This document shows positions 33,264 through 45,208 of a stretch of DNA of 64,000 nt, in pieces (position 1 is the first letter of the stretch; each line of letters opens with the position of its first letter). The stretch lies in contig NC_057320.1 in the NCBI RefSeq assembly GCF_000687475.1, positions 4,932,501 through 4,996,500 on the forward strand, given 5' to 3'. Both the position numbers and the translations under genes were made by a program. Source of the DNA: Ustilaginoidea virens (Eukaryota > Ascomycota > Sordariomycetes > Hypocreales > Clavicipitaceae). Under the pieces are notes generated by a model. The model saw only the letters and a list, made by a program, of their open reading frames with translations. It was not told the origin of the DNA and did not search any database.

Positions 33264-36200
33264 CTACCGCCTCTCAACCCCCCGCACGACCCTGTCCACC
33301 TCCTCCCTCACGCTGGGATACACGTCCCTCCACGCGTCCCGCCCCATCCAGCAGTCAAGGTGCCCATACCCCGGAAACACCTTCCGCCGGTACTGGATGC
33401 CGCCCCCCTCGGCTGCCAGTCCGAACCTGCTGCACAGCAGCGCGTACGTCTTCTCCGTCGCCGCCGGCGACAGCACGTCGCTCGCCTCGCCCGAGAACAG
33501 AAAGATGGGGATCCCCCGCAGCCGCTCCACGTTCTCCGCGCCGGTGAGCACCTTGTAGCCCGGCGCGTTGCCCGTCACGTTGCCGTCCATCTGCATCAGC
33601 ATTTGCATGAGGGCCATGCTGGCGCCGCCAAAGAAGCGGTCGATGTGGTCGTGCGTCGCGCGGTTGAGGTTCTCGTGGGCCCAGCACCGGCCGAAGAGGA
33701 AGGTGGTGCGGTGGCAGGCCGCGCTGGAGCAGCGCTCGCGCGCGCTGTCCGGGTAGAACCGCAGGAGCTGGTTGATGGCACGCTGGACGGGCCGGTCGCA
33801 CGGCCCCGGGCGGCAGTCAAACCAGCCGCCGGCGAGGCGGGCGTACAGCCGGTCGAGCGGCACGGGCGACGCCTTCTTGACGACGTTGCTGGGGCTCCAG
33901 ACCGGGTGGGCAAAGACCTGGCTGCAAGTGATGCCGCGGATCCAGTCGGCCGGGATCGTGCCGTCGAGGAGGCCGCTGGCAAAGGCGACGGAGCCCATGC
34001 AGTGCGCGATGGTGTACAGCTTGGCCGGCGACCAGAACTGCCGGATGAACTGGATGCAGGCGCGGAGGTCGAGTCGGGCGTCGTACGTGGTCCAGCTGTC
34101 GCCGTCGCCGCGGCCGGCATCCTGAAGCCCGATGCGGTGGACCGTCACGAACACCCGGTAGCCTGCGCGGGTAAAGTAGTTGACCGCGTTGAGCGGGATG
34201 GTGGGCAGCGCAAAAATCTGGTGGTCGACCGAGGCGCCGGGAATCATAAACAGGTTCTCCACGGGCGGCTGGTCGGCAGACACGCGCGGCTCCGGCTCCC
34301 ACATGTGTAGCACGGTCTGCACGCCGTCGCTGGCGACAATGGTGTAGGACCTTGTCGGCGACGTCGGGTTCACGTAGGCGGCTTGGGCAGCCGTCGTGGT
34401 CGTGGCGTACCGCAGCGGCTGCAGCGGCAGCAGCAGATGGCCGAGCGCCTTGCCGGCAAAGTATCGCATAAACCGGCTCATGTTCCTCGTCCTGTCCTGG
34501 ATAGTATCACCGGCCGCCTCCATGCCCAGGAGCTGCTTCCGGAAGCTCCGAACGCCCAGCCGCAGGATGCCTTGGGCGAGAACCCGCCCCTGAGCCGGCG
34601 CGGCACGTCGTTGCGCCCCGTTTTCCTCCCTCCTGGCCGCCTCTTGGTCATTCAGCTCCGTGATGCAGACAAACAGGGTCGTGAGCGCCTTCCACAGACG
34701 CACCGGGCTAAACGATGTCGACGCATCAACCGTCTTGTAGCCGTAGAAGCGGACGAGCCGCCCATCGGTCCCCGCCATGTCAAAGTCGTACACGAACCTG
34801 CTCGTCTCGGGAGGCGCCTCCGCCGGCTGGAAGATTTGCAGGTCCCCCCGGCGGATCATGAACGGCGATCCGGGCAGCGACGCGCACACAAACGTGCCAT
34901 TGATGGAGCCGCTGTACTGGCGGCCCGAGACGCCGTGCTGGCGCCACGGCGCTTCCGAAACGTCCGCCTGGACGAGCAGCCGCGCCGTCTCTCCTCGGAG
35001 CTTGGCCACGCGGTAAGACGGTGCGAAGTCCGCCTCTGCGCACGCGGCGGCCGACGTGCTGGCGTGGACGAAGCCCGCCATGCACTCGGTAAAGGCGATA
35101 CTGGGGGGCTGGCCGTGAGCGGAGGCCGGGCTCTGCTTGGAGTGGCCGTCGGGGGCAGCAGCCGGGTCGGGCTGCTTTTCTGCGTCGGCATGGCGTTGCC
35201 GCAGGGGGCGCTGCGGCAGACGGCCCGGCCCGGCGGCAAAGTCGATGCTGCCGTTGTGCTCCTTGCTGATGACCAGCCCAGCCGTGCGGGCGTACTCGTC
35301 GACGGCTCGCTCCGCCAGGGCCGAGATGGTGGCCAGCGGATTGACTCCCAACGCGGCAGGGACGGCGGCCCCGTCGACGACAACGAGCCCGCGGTGCGTG
35401 GCGGACGTGTCGGTGCCCGAAAAGACCTCTCCGGCGTGGTTTGTCACACCGTGGGCCCCGGTGTTGTCTCGCGACATTGTCGCTCCCCTACGCTTGTCAG
35501 CAAAACCGCACGGCAAGGCGCGCAGGGGTTTTCCGGTCCATCTTACCCGAGCGGATGAACAGTCACCTGGTGGTTTCCCAGCACCCCGTAGCCCGGGTCG
35601 TACACGGGCGTCCCCCCGACCGCCTCAACCGCCTCGGCCAGTAGTGAGCGCACCCTGGTCACGCGGTCGCTCCCGCTGCCCTGCTGGAACTGCAGGAGGG
35701 GCTCGTCGTTCTCCAGTCTCAACCTGCCTTGGCTGCCTGCAGGATTCCTCTTGTCAGCTCGCCGAGCCGGTCCTGTCGAAGCACAAGACTTACTGTCGTG
35801 AGACATGGCCAGCAGCACCTGGGTCTTCTGCATGGCGCCGCAGGCATACGGGCCGCGCAGCCGACTCTTCCAGCGCGCCAGCCGTTTTCGCATGTTCTTG
35901 GGGACTGAGGATCCGGACAAGACCGAGCTGACGTCGAGCAGGGGTTGCAGCAGGGGCGACAGCGCTGGCGGTACCGCGCCCTCCTGGATGACGAAGCCGT
36001 CGAGGGGGTTGCCCGGCTGTCCGCGCATGTCGATGGCGGCGTTGATGGCTGGGCCGACGGGGTCTCGGCGTGCTGCCTGCGCACTCGCCATGGCGTTTAC
36101 GCGGCGGTCGGTGTTGTATCTGTGACGCGTTTGCTGTTAGCTGCGCACGACGACCCGGTAGAGTTGACCTCGGGGCAGTTACCCAAACGCCAGCATGTCG

Positions 36201-37387
36201 CCGTTGCCGCTCATGCCCTCGCCCAGGGTATCGCTCACGCACAACCCCATGGCCTTGCTCCGCAGGAGAATCTCCGTGGTGCCGATCGCCCCGGCGCCGA
36301 GGAACACGGCGCTCCGCGCGTGAACCCACCGCAGCGGCGGCTGCCATCCGCTCCCGCGCTGCTGCTGTCGGCGCTGGTGCGAGATAAAGAACACAAGGTA
36401 GCCGCCGCGCTCGTCGCGCACCTTTTCCACGTGCCGCACCTCGCACTGGCTGAAGAGCTCGGCCCCCCAGTTCCACGCGTCGGCGAGGTACGTCACCAGC
36501 GTGGTCGTTTTGGAGCCGTCGTTGAGGCCCGTGGTGTCGTGACCCGAGCGCGTCGACGGCGCCATGGCCACGCCGCAGGCGTTCCGGCCGGGACGGAAGC
36601 GAGTCGTCTGCGGCACCTTGCGGAAGCGGTCTTTCGGGACGCCCAGCCTCTCGGCCTGCTCTCGGAACACCTGGGTTCTGTGCAGCGCGGGCCAGTCGTC
36701 CGGGTACGGCTCGGGCTCCAGCACCCGGCGGACTCTTTGATAATCTAGCGTCGGTCAGGGGTACGAAACGGCCAACGCGCGGCGGGACTGCAAGTCCGAG
36801 ACGTACACTTTTCCAAGCACTGCGGATCGTTGCGGATCTGCGGCGGCCAGACTTCCATGGCCAGCGTTCCGGCGTCGGCCTCGAGGAAGACGTTGGAGTT
36901 GATGAGGCTGCCACCACCAAGGCCTGCAACTTGCGGAAAACGGCACGGGGAAACAAGAGGTCAGCCTGGTGTAAGCATTTCAGAAGCAGATGTGCTCACC
37001 GTTGGCAACAACGGCAGTCTGGCCGTGCCCTACGACAATGTGGTACATGCCGTCTCGGTTCCCGCACTGCACCTTGGTGCTCTCTGAAAATGGTTTTCCA
37101 ACATGACCTGACAGACGGACCTGCCTCAGGGCCTGCTTAGAGGTCAAGGGGTATTCTCCCGGCCATCGTTCCTGTCCCCTCTCGAGGAGACATACGGACT
37201 GGCCGGCCCTGGCCATCCTCGACGCTGCTATGCTGCCGCCGTACCCGGAGCCAATCACGACGCAATCATATGAATACTGCAGAGCCTCGACCGGCTTTGA
37301 TATTCGCGGGGGGGCGCCCAAGCTGGCGTCGGCGCTACATGCATCGTCACACTCTGAAGACAGGCGTTGATAAAGTTTTGAACTCAT
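33264..37387 (-). CDS. GMC oxidoreductase fused to an alpha/beta hydrolase
   Basis: Six exons (37000-37387, 36807-36923, 36183-36744, 35794-36119, 35547-35736, 33264-35487; introns 57-76 nt) encode 1268 residues. N-terminal half: FAD-binding Rossmann motif VVIGSGYGGSIAASRMA, GLGGGSLINSNVF restored across intron 1, FLGAGAIGTTEILL, and VHPLGGA across intron 5, the layout of cholesterol-oxidase-like GMC enzymes. A middle domain (about 655-800) of unknown role follows. From about 905 an alpha/beta hydrolase: MIPGASVDHQIF, RAGYRVFVTVHRIG, then AHCMGS with Cys1024 where a Ser nucleophile is usual, GEASDVLSP for the acid and GYGHLD for the catalytic His. Such fusions occur in bacteria and fungi; likely steroid- or lipid-type substrates are inference. 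The start ATG at 37387 follows a rejected TTG. Confidence 0.88.
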
Positions 37388-40102
37388 TGATAATGGGGAC
37401 AAGGTATGAATACTAGGCGCTATTACTCTGCACGCTGTATAATCGATGAGAATTTGAGAATGAAAAATAAAACTAAAATTAAAACTAAAATTAAAAAATA
37501 AAAAGAAGAATATCTCGCAAAATAGCCGTCTTCTTTATACATTGCATCGCGTCCAAGTGCCCAGGCAGACAGTTCTTGTCCAGCCTCGTTGAAGGATTGC
37601 CACGCTCTCTTGCGGCGTCCTCGGCCGGGACAGGCATTAGAACGTTGTCAGCTCAAACGAGCTGGAAACCATGTAACAAGACGGTGGTGATTTTTCTTTT
37701 TCCACTTGCATCCTCAACACCAGCGACGGTTTCTGCCCCAAGTGCTGTCTCAACGGGCTGTGGAACACAGCCTCGTCGTCAACAGCCGGCCCGGTCAGCC
37801 TGGGCAGCCCTCCCCCAAGGTCGCCCACCACCGGCCAGTCTCGTGAGCCGGACCCAGCAAGGCAGCGGGCTTGTAGTAAGCGGATGACATGACGCGGGGT
37901 TATTCTTAGGAAATCTCGTAAGCAGGGTGCTGTTGCTCGACGCTAGGGTAGGGTAGAAACAAGGCTTCAGCGCAGCTCGCCCAGCAGGCAGGCCGGCGGC
38001 CACCAAGGCACATCAGCAACCTAAAAGCAAAAGGAAAAAAAAAGAAACAATTCTGCCGAGTGCAATCCGACCGGACAAAGTAGTAGGCATGCATTTTGGG
38101 GCGGCACGTGAATGGGACGAGGTCGACTGTCGCAAATGACGGCCTTGCGCCATTGGCCTGGCAGCCGAGCCGAACAAAGACGGAAGCAAGCCGCTCCAGA
38201 CAGATTCGTCGGGAATAGACTTCCCTCTCGGGGGGGCATGACGCCATGGCCGAAGGGTGCCTAGGTGCCCGTGCCTGTGCCTGTGCCTGTCTCGTGGCAG
38301 CTGTGCGTGCCTTGGAAGGGGGAGATTCCATGCGATGCGACGCGATGCGATGCGATGCACCAGGTCGCCGGGAGGGCATGTCTGGCATGTCTGGCAGGCA
38401 TGGGATGGTATCAATGGGATGGCATGGGAGGGCATGGGCAGGGATGAGCAGGGATGGATGCATGAACCTTGCATAGCCACATGGCTCGGGTCAGGACTCA
38501 GGCCGGCCAGGTCAGGCCAAAGCAGGCTGCTCAGCTCAGCCGGGCGGGCAACCAGGCATCCAACGCAGCGGTGACTGCTTTCTTTCTTTCCTTTTTTTCT
38601 TTCCTTTTTTAGCCCTCTTCGCTTTGCATTCCCCTTCCGGCTGCCTTGGCCTACCCGGTTAGCCTTGTAAGTCGCCGCGCCGCCCGTCGGTGACTGGAAT
38701 GGCAAGCAAAACGCCCCCGGCTATCCATCAGATGGGGGCCGCTAGGCAGTTGCGGCACAGCGACGCCGTGCAGATGGACATAGGCACCTTGGGGATTCGC
38801 GCTGCTGTCTTGGGCGGCTGCGAGTCTCAGGTCCGGGGGAGCGCGACGGCAACAGCGTCTGAGACATGCCGCGCCTGGGCAGATTTCCGTGACAAAAGCT
38901 TGATTTGGGCGGCGGAGGCCTCGGAGGTGCCTGGCTGCAGAGGGGATATCGACTTGCGGTTGGCATGAGCGGGTGACCGGAATATGGCCTGGCCAGCTGG
39001 AAAATCGACAGCGGATAAAGAAGCTGGCCCTCGGCCCTTCCCAAAGCCTGCGTCTTGAGCCCTGTGCCCTGGCCTGCCGGCTTCCGACCGACGGCATGGC
39101 TGGCATGGCATGGCATGGCATGCCACGTCCCCCCAATCAAAGTCAGTGTAACGTTGGATCGCCTCCGGTTTTCAAGAACCCCCTTGCTGCAAGCCCGGGC
39201 GGCTGGCAAGACATGTCGTCTTGCCATGCCTTGACGCCCTGGGCAAGCTGCAACGAGAGACGGCACCCCCGTCCGCTCTACCGTCAGCATCGTACCAAAC
39301 CTGCGGCATTGGCAACAAGACCTAGTATCTAGGAACCAGCGGCTCAGCCGACATGACATCGGTGGCTTTTGCGCACCAGTCTCTGACGACTGACTTTGTT
39401 ATTCCATGCCGTCGCTTGTCGCGGCCTGGCAAAACCAACGCCTCCGGATGGCATGCCGCCGACGCTCGCCGGCTCCGGGCTGCCGGCCTGCTGTGCCGCC
39501 GAGGCACGACACGGGTAATGGCCCCCGGAGACACTTAAACGGCGCGAGCAACCGGCCGCGGCAACCCGTCCGTTCCACCTCGCCAGTCGTTTTCATGTTA
39601 CCAAGCGAGAACGGCCTTCACAGGCGCCGCCGCCGCCGCCGCCGCCGCCACCTTGCTCCGCTCAACAGCGACTTCGCCGCACACGCCCGCCGCTCCCGAC
39701 CCGCCACTCTGCCACGTCTCTTTAAACGCCCATTTACCCTTTCAGCCTGATAGGCCATGACTAGCGCCTGCTCCGATCCCTGCAGCTGCATCCGCATCCG
39801 CCCGAAGTGCGCCGAAACGCCGCCTTATCAATCGCACCAGTCTTATCAATCTCCACCTCGTCGCTTGCCATGCGCATCCAAGTACTGAGCCGCTACCTGC
39901 CCAGCGAGGACAAGTCTCGCCGATGCCGCAAGTCGCGGAGGGGTAGCATGAGAGCGGCCGAGATTCCAAGCTGCCAGTTGTCAACAATGCGCTCGGGGGG
40001 GCCAATCCCGTCCCCCTCCATCCTCCTGCATCAACATAAACGTTCCTTTTCCCCAGAGCGCGCGCGTGTCTTCTTTGCCAACTTGACAGTCTCATAGGCA
40101 GT
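37388..40102. other. divergent intergenic region, low-complexity rich
   Basis: 2.7 kb between the divergent GMC fusion and ferric reductase genes. Left end is A/T-rich (AAATTAAAA repeats near 37465-37500). Then simple tracts: GCCTGT repeats at about 38273-38291, GCGATGCGAC repeats at about 38332-38358, GGCATG repeats near 38380-38440 and 39091-39122, and a (GCC)n run at about 39627-39651. No coding region is convincing. Confidence 0.6.
39825..39848. promoter_or_regulatory. paired GATA-factor sites upstream of ferric reductase
   Basis: Two CTTATCAATC words (TTATCA at 39825-39830 and 39843-39848, i.e. TGATAA on the minus strand) sit 255-280 bases before the ferric reductase ATG, and a third GATAGG lies at 39749. 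In fungi the iron repressor SreA (a GATA factor) acts at ATCWGATAA sites in iron-uptake promoters; these match only the core, so nitrogen or other GATA factors are equally possible. Confidence 0.35.
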
Positions 40103-42506
40103 ATGCTCCTCTTGCCCGTCCTCGTTGCCCTCGCCGCGTGCGCGAACGCGGCTAAGCCCGTGGGCAGGCAGGTCTGCGTGGCGTCGTGCTACTACTCGCT
40201 CCTGCGGCCCAGGTTCGCCGGCACGGGTGACAAAGACCAGGCCGCCTGCGCAAACGAGCTCCGCGTGCGGTCGACCTACTACTGCGTCGTGGCCCACTGC
40301 GCCGAGGAGGACGTCGAGCCCGGAATCGGCTGGTGGCAGGGCGCGTGTAAAAACTCCTCCCGGACGGTCAGCCTGGCTGAGTATCACGAGGCCAGCAGCA
40401 ACGTCAGCGCCGGCTTCCTCGCGTCCCTGCCGACGGTCGAGCTGGCGCAGAAGGACTTGGTGCCCGGGGTGGCTCTGCCGTCTGCCCGGAGCTGGGCGGT
40501 GGTGTATCGCTCCACGGCTACGTACAGCCATATGCGGGATTACCACAACGCCGTCAGGTGCGCAAGGGCGTCTCACAACCCGGCCGTTTTTTCTTGTTAG
40601 TTTCTGATTGTGTTTTCTGATAACTGCCCAGGTGGACTTGCTACGGGTTCTGGGCCCTCGTGCTGCTCGCCGGCATGGCCGCCCGGATGCGCCCGCTCGT
40701 CCGGCGCGCTCTCCCGCGGCACCAGCTGCTGCATCGGATGAAAAGAGCCACGAGATACAAACAATTCATGCTTCGAGGCCAGCCCCGCGCCACAGTCATC
40801 GCGCTCTATATAACCGTCCACATCGCAGCAAGTGCGGCCCATTACCCCCTTTACGACGAAAACTACTAGTGAGACGCCAGACCCTCCTTTGCCTTCCCTC
40901 CAGAACTGGCTGACTGTGTGCCGCAGCTATTCGAGCAAAAAGGTCCAAGCTCTTCGCTACTTTGCCGACCGCCTCGGCAGCCTCATGTCTGCCAGTCTGC
41001 CCTGGGTCTTCCTGTTCGGCAGCAGATCCAACCCGCTGGTCTACATGACGGGCTGGAGCTATGCAACCTTTAGCTTCTTCCACCGCTGGGTGGCCATCGT
41101 CCTGGCTGTAGAGGGCGTTCTTCACGGCGCCGTGTTTTGCGCCTTTTACGTCTGTGGTAAGGAAGCCGACCGCCTAGCGACGTGGTGCGGCTGCTAAACA
41201 AGTCAGACAAGGGCTGGGATTACCTGCAGTCGCAACTGCGCCAAGATAAGACTCTTCTTTACGGCATATTGGTGGGTTCCTCGTTCGTCCCAGCATGAGA
41301 GCGTATTATCTGACGAATCCAAAGACAATTGCGGCCATGGTGTTGTCGACCGTCTTTGCTCTCGGCCTCAGAAGCCGTTACTATGAAGCCTTCAAGCTCG
41401 CGCACATAGCTCTGTCGGCAGTGGCCCTGGCCGCGTTTTACGAGTACGTCTTGTTTTTTTGTTTCTTTTTCCGTTGCTCCGTTGCTCCGTTTCTTTTTTT
41501 TTATTCTTTGGTCACTTCTACCTTTGAGCCTCGCGTTGCTCACACCCTCAGGCATATCAAAACCCAGTTTGGCGGAGCATACCGCGTCTGGGCGTGGACA
41601 TGCGTCGCCATCTGGGCCTCCGACTACCTCCTTCGGATCGCGCGCATCGTCATCCTCAACCACAAGCTCCTGACGGGCGGCCACACTCCTGCCGTCGCCA
41701 GCTTCGCCCCCGAGACCGGCATGATCCGGCTGCAAGTCCATCCCTCCGCTATCCCCGCCCGCCAGAACCCCGGCCAGCACTACTTCCTCTCGTTTGGCCG
41801 CCGCCCATGGGAGAGCCACCCTTTCAGCCTTGCCGGTTGGTCGTCAGCAACGCCGCATGCCGGCGAAAAGAGCAGCGACGCGGGACTCCGCGCAGGCAGC
41901 CCGGCGAGCCTGACGTTCATGATCCGGCCCAGGCACGGAATCACCAAGCGGTTGCGCGAGCAGCTTGAAAACGCCGCCGGCAAGTGCAGGCCGACCGTTG
42001 TGCTGGAGGGCCCGTACGGCGCCGAAGCCAACTTCGGGCAGTACGCCAGCGTGCTCTTCATCGCTGGCGGGAGCGGCATCACCGCCGTCCTGCCGTACGT
42101 TCGGGGGCTCGTGGACCGACGGATGGGGCCGCGCGCCAGGCTGGTCTGGGCGGTTCCCCAGGAGGCATTCGCAAGGGAGGTGCTGGCGAATGATGCCCAG
42201 TGGGCGGAGAGCTCGCCGCATGCTGAGGGGAGATTCGCCCTGGAGGTGTACATTACTGGGTCGGGGGGGCCACTGCCGGCAGATTCGACGCACGCGGAGG
42301 GATACGGGCCGGATGCCAGGTTCAGGTACGCCCGGCCGAGTATTGATGCCGTTGTGCGCGCGTTTGTCGAGGGTAGTGGTCCCACGGCAGCAGTGGTTGT
42401 CTGCGGACCGGATGGCATGGCGGACGAGGCTCGTGGCTGCGTCATTCGGTACAGCAAGGCGAGCACAGCCGATGTTGCGTTTACGCAGGTCGTGTATAGG
42501 TGGTAG
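40103..42506 (+). CDS. ferric reductase (FRE family) transmembrane component
   Basis: Plasma-membrane flavocytochrome that moves electrons from NADPH through FAD and two haems to extracellular Fe3+ or Cu2+. Six exons: 40103-40557, 40632-40868, 40927-41156, 41207-41271, 41325-41443, 41552-42506; introns 50-108 nt; 686 residues. Signal peptide MLLLPVLVALAACANA, then a Cys-rich extracellular part. The ferric reductase domain shows two haem-ligand His pairs, each 14 residues apart: FFHRW...VLHG and LAHIAL...YEH, the second completed by the exon 5-6 junction. FAD site HPFSLAGW; NADPH site GGSGIT and CGPDG near the end. The C-terminus lacks the usual aromatic-rich end and stops at VVYRW. GATA-type sites lie upstream. 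Confidence 0.92.
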
Positions 42507-44599
42507 ATGGGTTCCCGGGATAGACGCACGCTGTTGGTTTGATGTATTTCAACCATGGCTCTGGGGTTGATTGCTTTTCTGGCTTCGTGTAGCATTCATC
42601 TCTGTGCCTGTGTCTTTGTGCCTGTGTCTCGAGCCCATCAAAGCATGATTAGCCAAGCGTACACAACCTCGACATCTCCATGACTCCTTTCGTCGTTTTT
42701 TAACACGTTTTCAGATACAGGCGGGGAATCGAGCAAGGCATCATCATGCGTCTTGGAGCCGCCAAGACCGGCAATTTCACATGGCATGTATATCATGGCA
42801 AGCCTCTTCACACACACTAAATGATCGTGCCTTATGGCACTTCTCTTCTCTCCAAGCCTCCGGCCTGTATGTTAGTTCATGATCCGTCATCATCATCAAT
42901 ATATTCATATCATGATATTTTGATAAATGCGTCCATAAAAGACGTCAAACTTTACTTTTATATATAATGTTTATGCCATTAGCCGACATGCGGGACTGCA
43001 TTGTCCTTACATATCACGCGGCGCGGGAACACAAGCTAAACCTGAAAGCAACATTCATTCGGGAAGGCTTTTATAAATAGTAAAAGACTTATTTCTAATT
43101 AATTGTAGGAGTAAGGTTCACCACACTACCAGAATTAGAGAATGGGATCAGATTGTAACAGTTGACGACCCGAACTACGTGACAATTTCCTACAAGAATG
43201 AGGAACAATTGGCGAACAAGAAGCATAAAACCTGCCACGCATATGTTATTATAACACGCTGGAGTTCGCCTACGCTTTTGAAGTTGATGAAATGAACGAT
43301 AATGTAAAGGAGGGCGACTGGGAATAGACGTCAAACAATTCTCGTCAATCAATACCATCAATCTCACCTCAATCAACCTCTAGTCAAGCTTTCAGTCAAA
43401 TGTCATCGTCAATCGACCTCTTTAACATACGTGGGATTCCTACGACTGTCCCTTTACTACATGGTCGACAAATTTCTTTAGTCGAAAATAATCTCTTGTG
43501 GCTTCTTGAAGTTTTCCCTCACCTACCTTCTTACATCCCTTGAGATTCTTTGTTTCTTTCCCCGGAACCTGTTTCACAGTCTTAAAAAACTAAACCTCAA
43601 AAACAAGACACCGACCAGGGAACTGTTTCAAACCCTCCCTCGAAGTTCTCTGGCCCATTATCCGTTGAACTTAGACACAACATTTACCAGACTCCTTCCC
43701 CGCCAGAGCTGGGAGACACATCATCCACTTCATCATCCTCTCCCTAACGGCACCCCCATTTTCTGCCGATACCTCTGAAAACAGTACTAGAACTGTCTTT
43801 AGAAGTATTAGAAATTAGGAAGGAGGAAGAATCTAGTAATAGCGAAGACGCTAACAGCCATATAAAAATGGAGCACGGCATGGCTACATCCTCCTTTCCT
43901 ATATCGTTAGGAATAGGAGGAATTTCGTTCGCTAGACATCTCAAGGATGGTCCATCGCAGGATTACATTGAAAACTGTTTGGCGATGGCCGCTCTGACTG
44001 GTACTGCCACAACACGATACCATGACATCATTGCCAAGAGTGTTTTCGTCCAGGGTTTGAGAGGAAAAGGACTCACTTGGATCGTTGAATGAATATATTA
44101 AATAGATTATGGAGGACAGGGATTGATAAAAGAGTATTAAGCAGTATAAGAACAACACCCTGTCTTTCAAACAATACTACTCACAACCCAGCTAGCATAA
44201 GTCCTCTTGAACATGACGCGGAACAAGATGAACAACAGTGAGGCTGGACTCATCACTGTGGTAACTTGGTATGGTGACATTCCACGTGGGTCATGTTTCA
44301 CGTTCAGCGTCACGTACAAAAGCAGCCATTCCAAAAGGGAAAAAAAGGGGGGAGGGGGGCAGGGGGAAGATATTAACGGAAAGAATACTCCGTAGAAGAT
44401 AGAGAAGAAGGAAAAGGCAGCCAAAACGAAAGCAAGAGAAATCGAAACACAAGCCGCAGCCCGCCGTCAGAATGGCCATGGAGCATCAACGTCCCAAATC
44501 GATCAACACATCATACAATAGCTCACTGCCTCTTTCAAGGGGACCAAGCCCGCCAAAGGCTCCTGGCAATTGATTGAAACCCCACACCGATGACATGGC
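42507..44599. other. AT-rich intergenic region with possible LTR relic
   Basis: 2.1 kb, strongly A/T-rich from about 42880 to 44200, unlike its surroundings. Apart from the LTR-like segment at 43154-43427 there is an open frame at 43748-44092 (plus) rich in Ser, Glu and Ile without recognisable domains, possibly decayed element sequence. One exact TACTCCGTA motif at 44386-44394 lies near the bZIP 3' side. Confidence 0.5.
43154..43427 (+). mobile_element. possible solo LTR or LTR-element relic
   Basis: A 274-bp segment that begins TGTAACAGTTGACGACC and ends TTTAACA, i.e. TG...CA, with the A/T-rich, TCAATC-repeating 3' half often seen in fungal Ty3-type LTRs. No second copy is found within the window, and no reverse transcriptase motif follows, so this is a weak call based on composition and ends. 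Confidence 0.28.
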
Positions 44600-45208
44600 T
44601 CAAGGCTGCGGCTTGCACACAAAAAAGTCGGTACCCGCGTTGTAGGCGTTGGATGCGTGCATGTCGCCAACTGCGCTGCCAAGAGGTCCCGGCCGGTCAT
44701 GGCAAACGTAGTCGTCGGGGCTATATGCGGCAGCGGCAGCGGCAGCAGCAGCAGTGGTATGGTAGCCCTTTTCCGGAGTAGTCGATTGTGTCTGCGGGTC
44801 AAGAGAGTACACTGCAGGCATGGGCGCCAGCCCGACGCAGGGAGCTGGCAAGCAGTCGAGGCACATCGCAAAGTTCCGAGGCACCATGTACGCTTGTTCC
44901 TGCCTGACGCTCGAGGCAGGGGCGTCATACTGGATGCCGTCTCCGGCCCGGGGACGCAGGTGAGTCATCTCTAGTCGGCGCAGTTGCTGCTCCAGCACGT
45001 CATTCCTGTGAAGCAGTTGCTGCACAAGCGCCGTGTCTTTGTGGTACGTCTGAAGCTCAAATATCTCCCTTTCCAGACTTCGAATGTAGTCCTTTATCTT
45101 GGCGCGTCTGATGCGTTGGGCTTTGCGGTCCATGGCACGTTTATGCTCAATCTGCGAGGGGCTGAGATTGCCGAGGCGGCTGCCGTGTCCTTGGGATGCC
45201 GTTAGCAT
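44600..45208 (-). CDS. bZIP-like transcription factor
   Basis: Intronless frame of 202 residues starting at the ATG at 45208 (the frame is open a few codons upstream from a TTG). Residues 20-45 carry a basic region, HKRAMDRKAQRIRRAKIKDY, followed by a leucine-zipper-like helix (IRSLEREIFELQ...LLHRNDVLEQQL). This matches the short fungal bZIP form in which the basic region reads RA-DR-AQR-R rather than the classic NxxxQxxFR, so DNA binding is probable but not certain. The C-terminal half is low complexity with a run of nine Ala. Targets unknown. Isolated between long intergenic regions. Confidence 0.72.
   Translation of the reverse strand: MLTASQGHGSRLGNLSPSQIEHKRAMDRKAQRIRRAKIKDYIRSLEREIFELQTYHKDTALVQQLLHRNDVLEQQLRRLEMTHLRPRAGDGIQYDAPASSVRQEQAYMVPRNFAMCLDCLPAPCVGLAPMPAVYSLDPQTQSTTPEKGYHTTAAAAAAAAAYSPDDYVCHDRPGPLGSAVGDMHASNAYNAGTDFFVCKPQP

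Noticed and set aside
33078..35558. Long plus-strand frames of about 400 codons each
   Set aside because: Both mirror the GMC-hydrolase exon on the other strand and show Arg/Ala/Val-rich shadow composition with no family motifs.
37388..40102. CRISPR-like spaced repeats in the low-complexity region
   Set aside because: Repeats are contiguous simple tracts without constant-length unique spacers, and the genome is eukaryotic.
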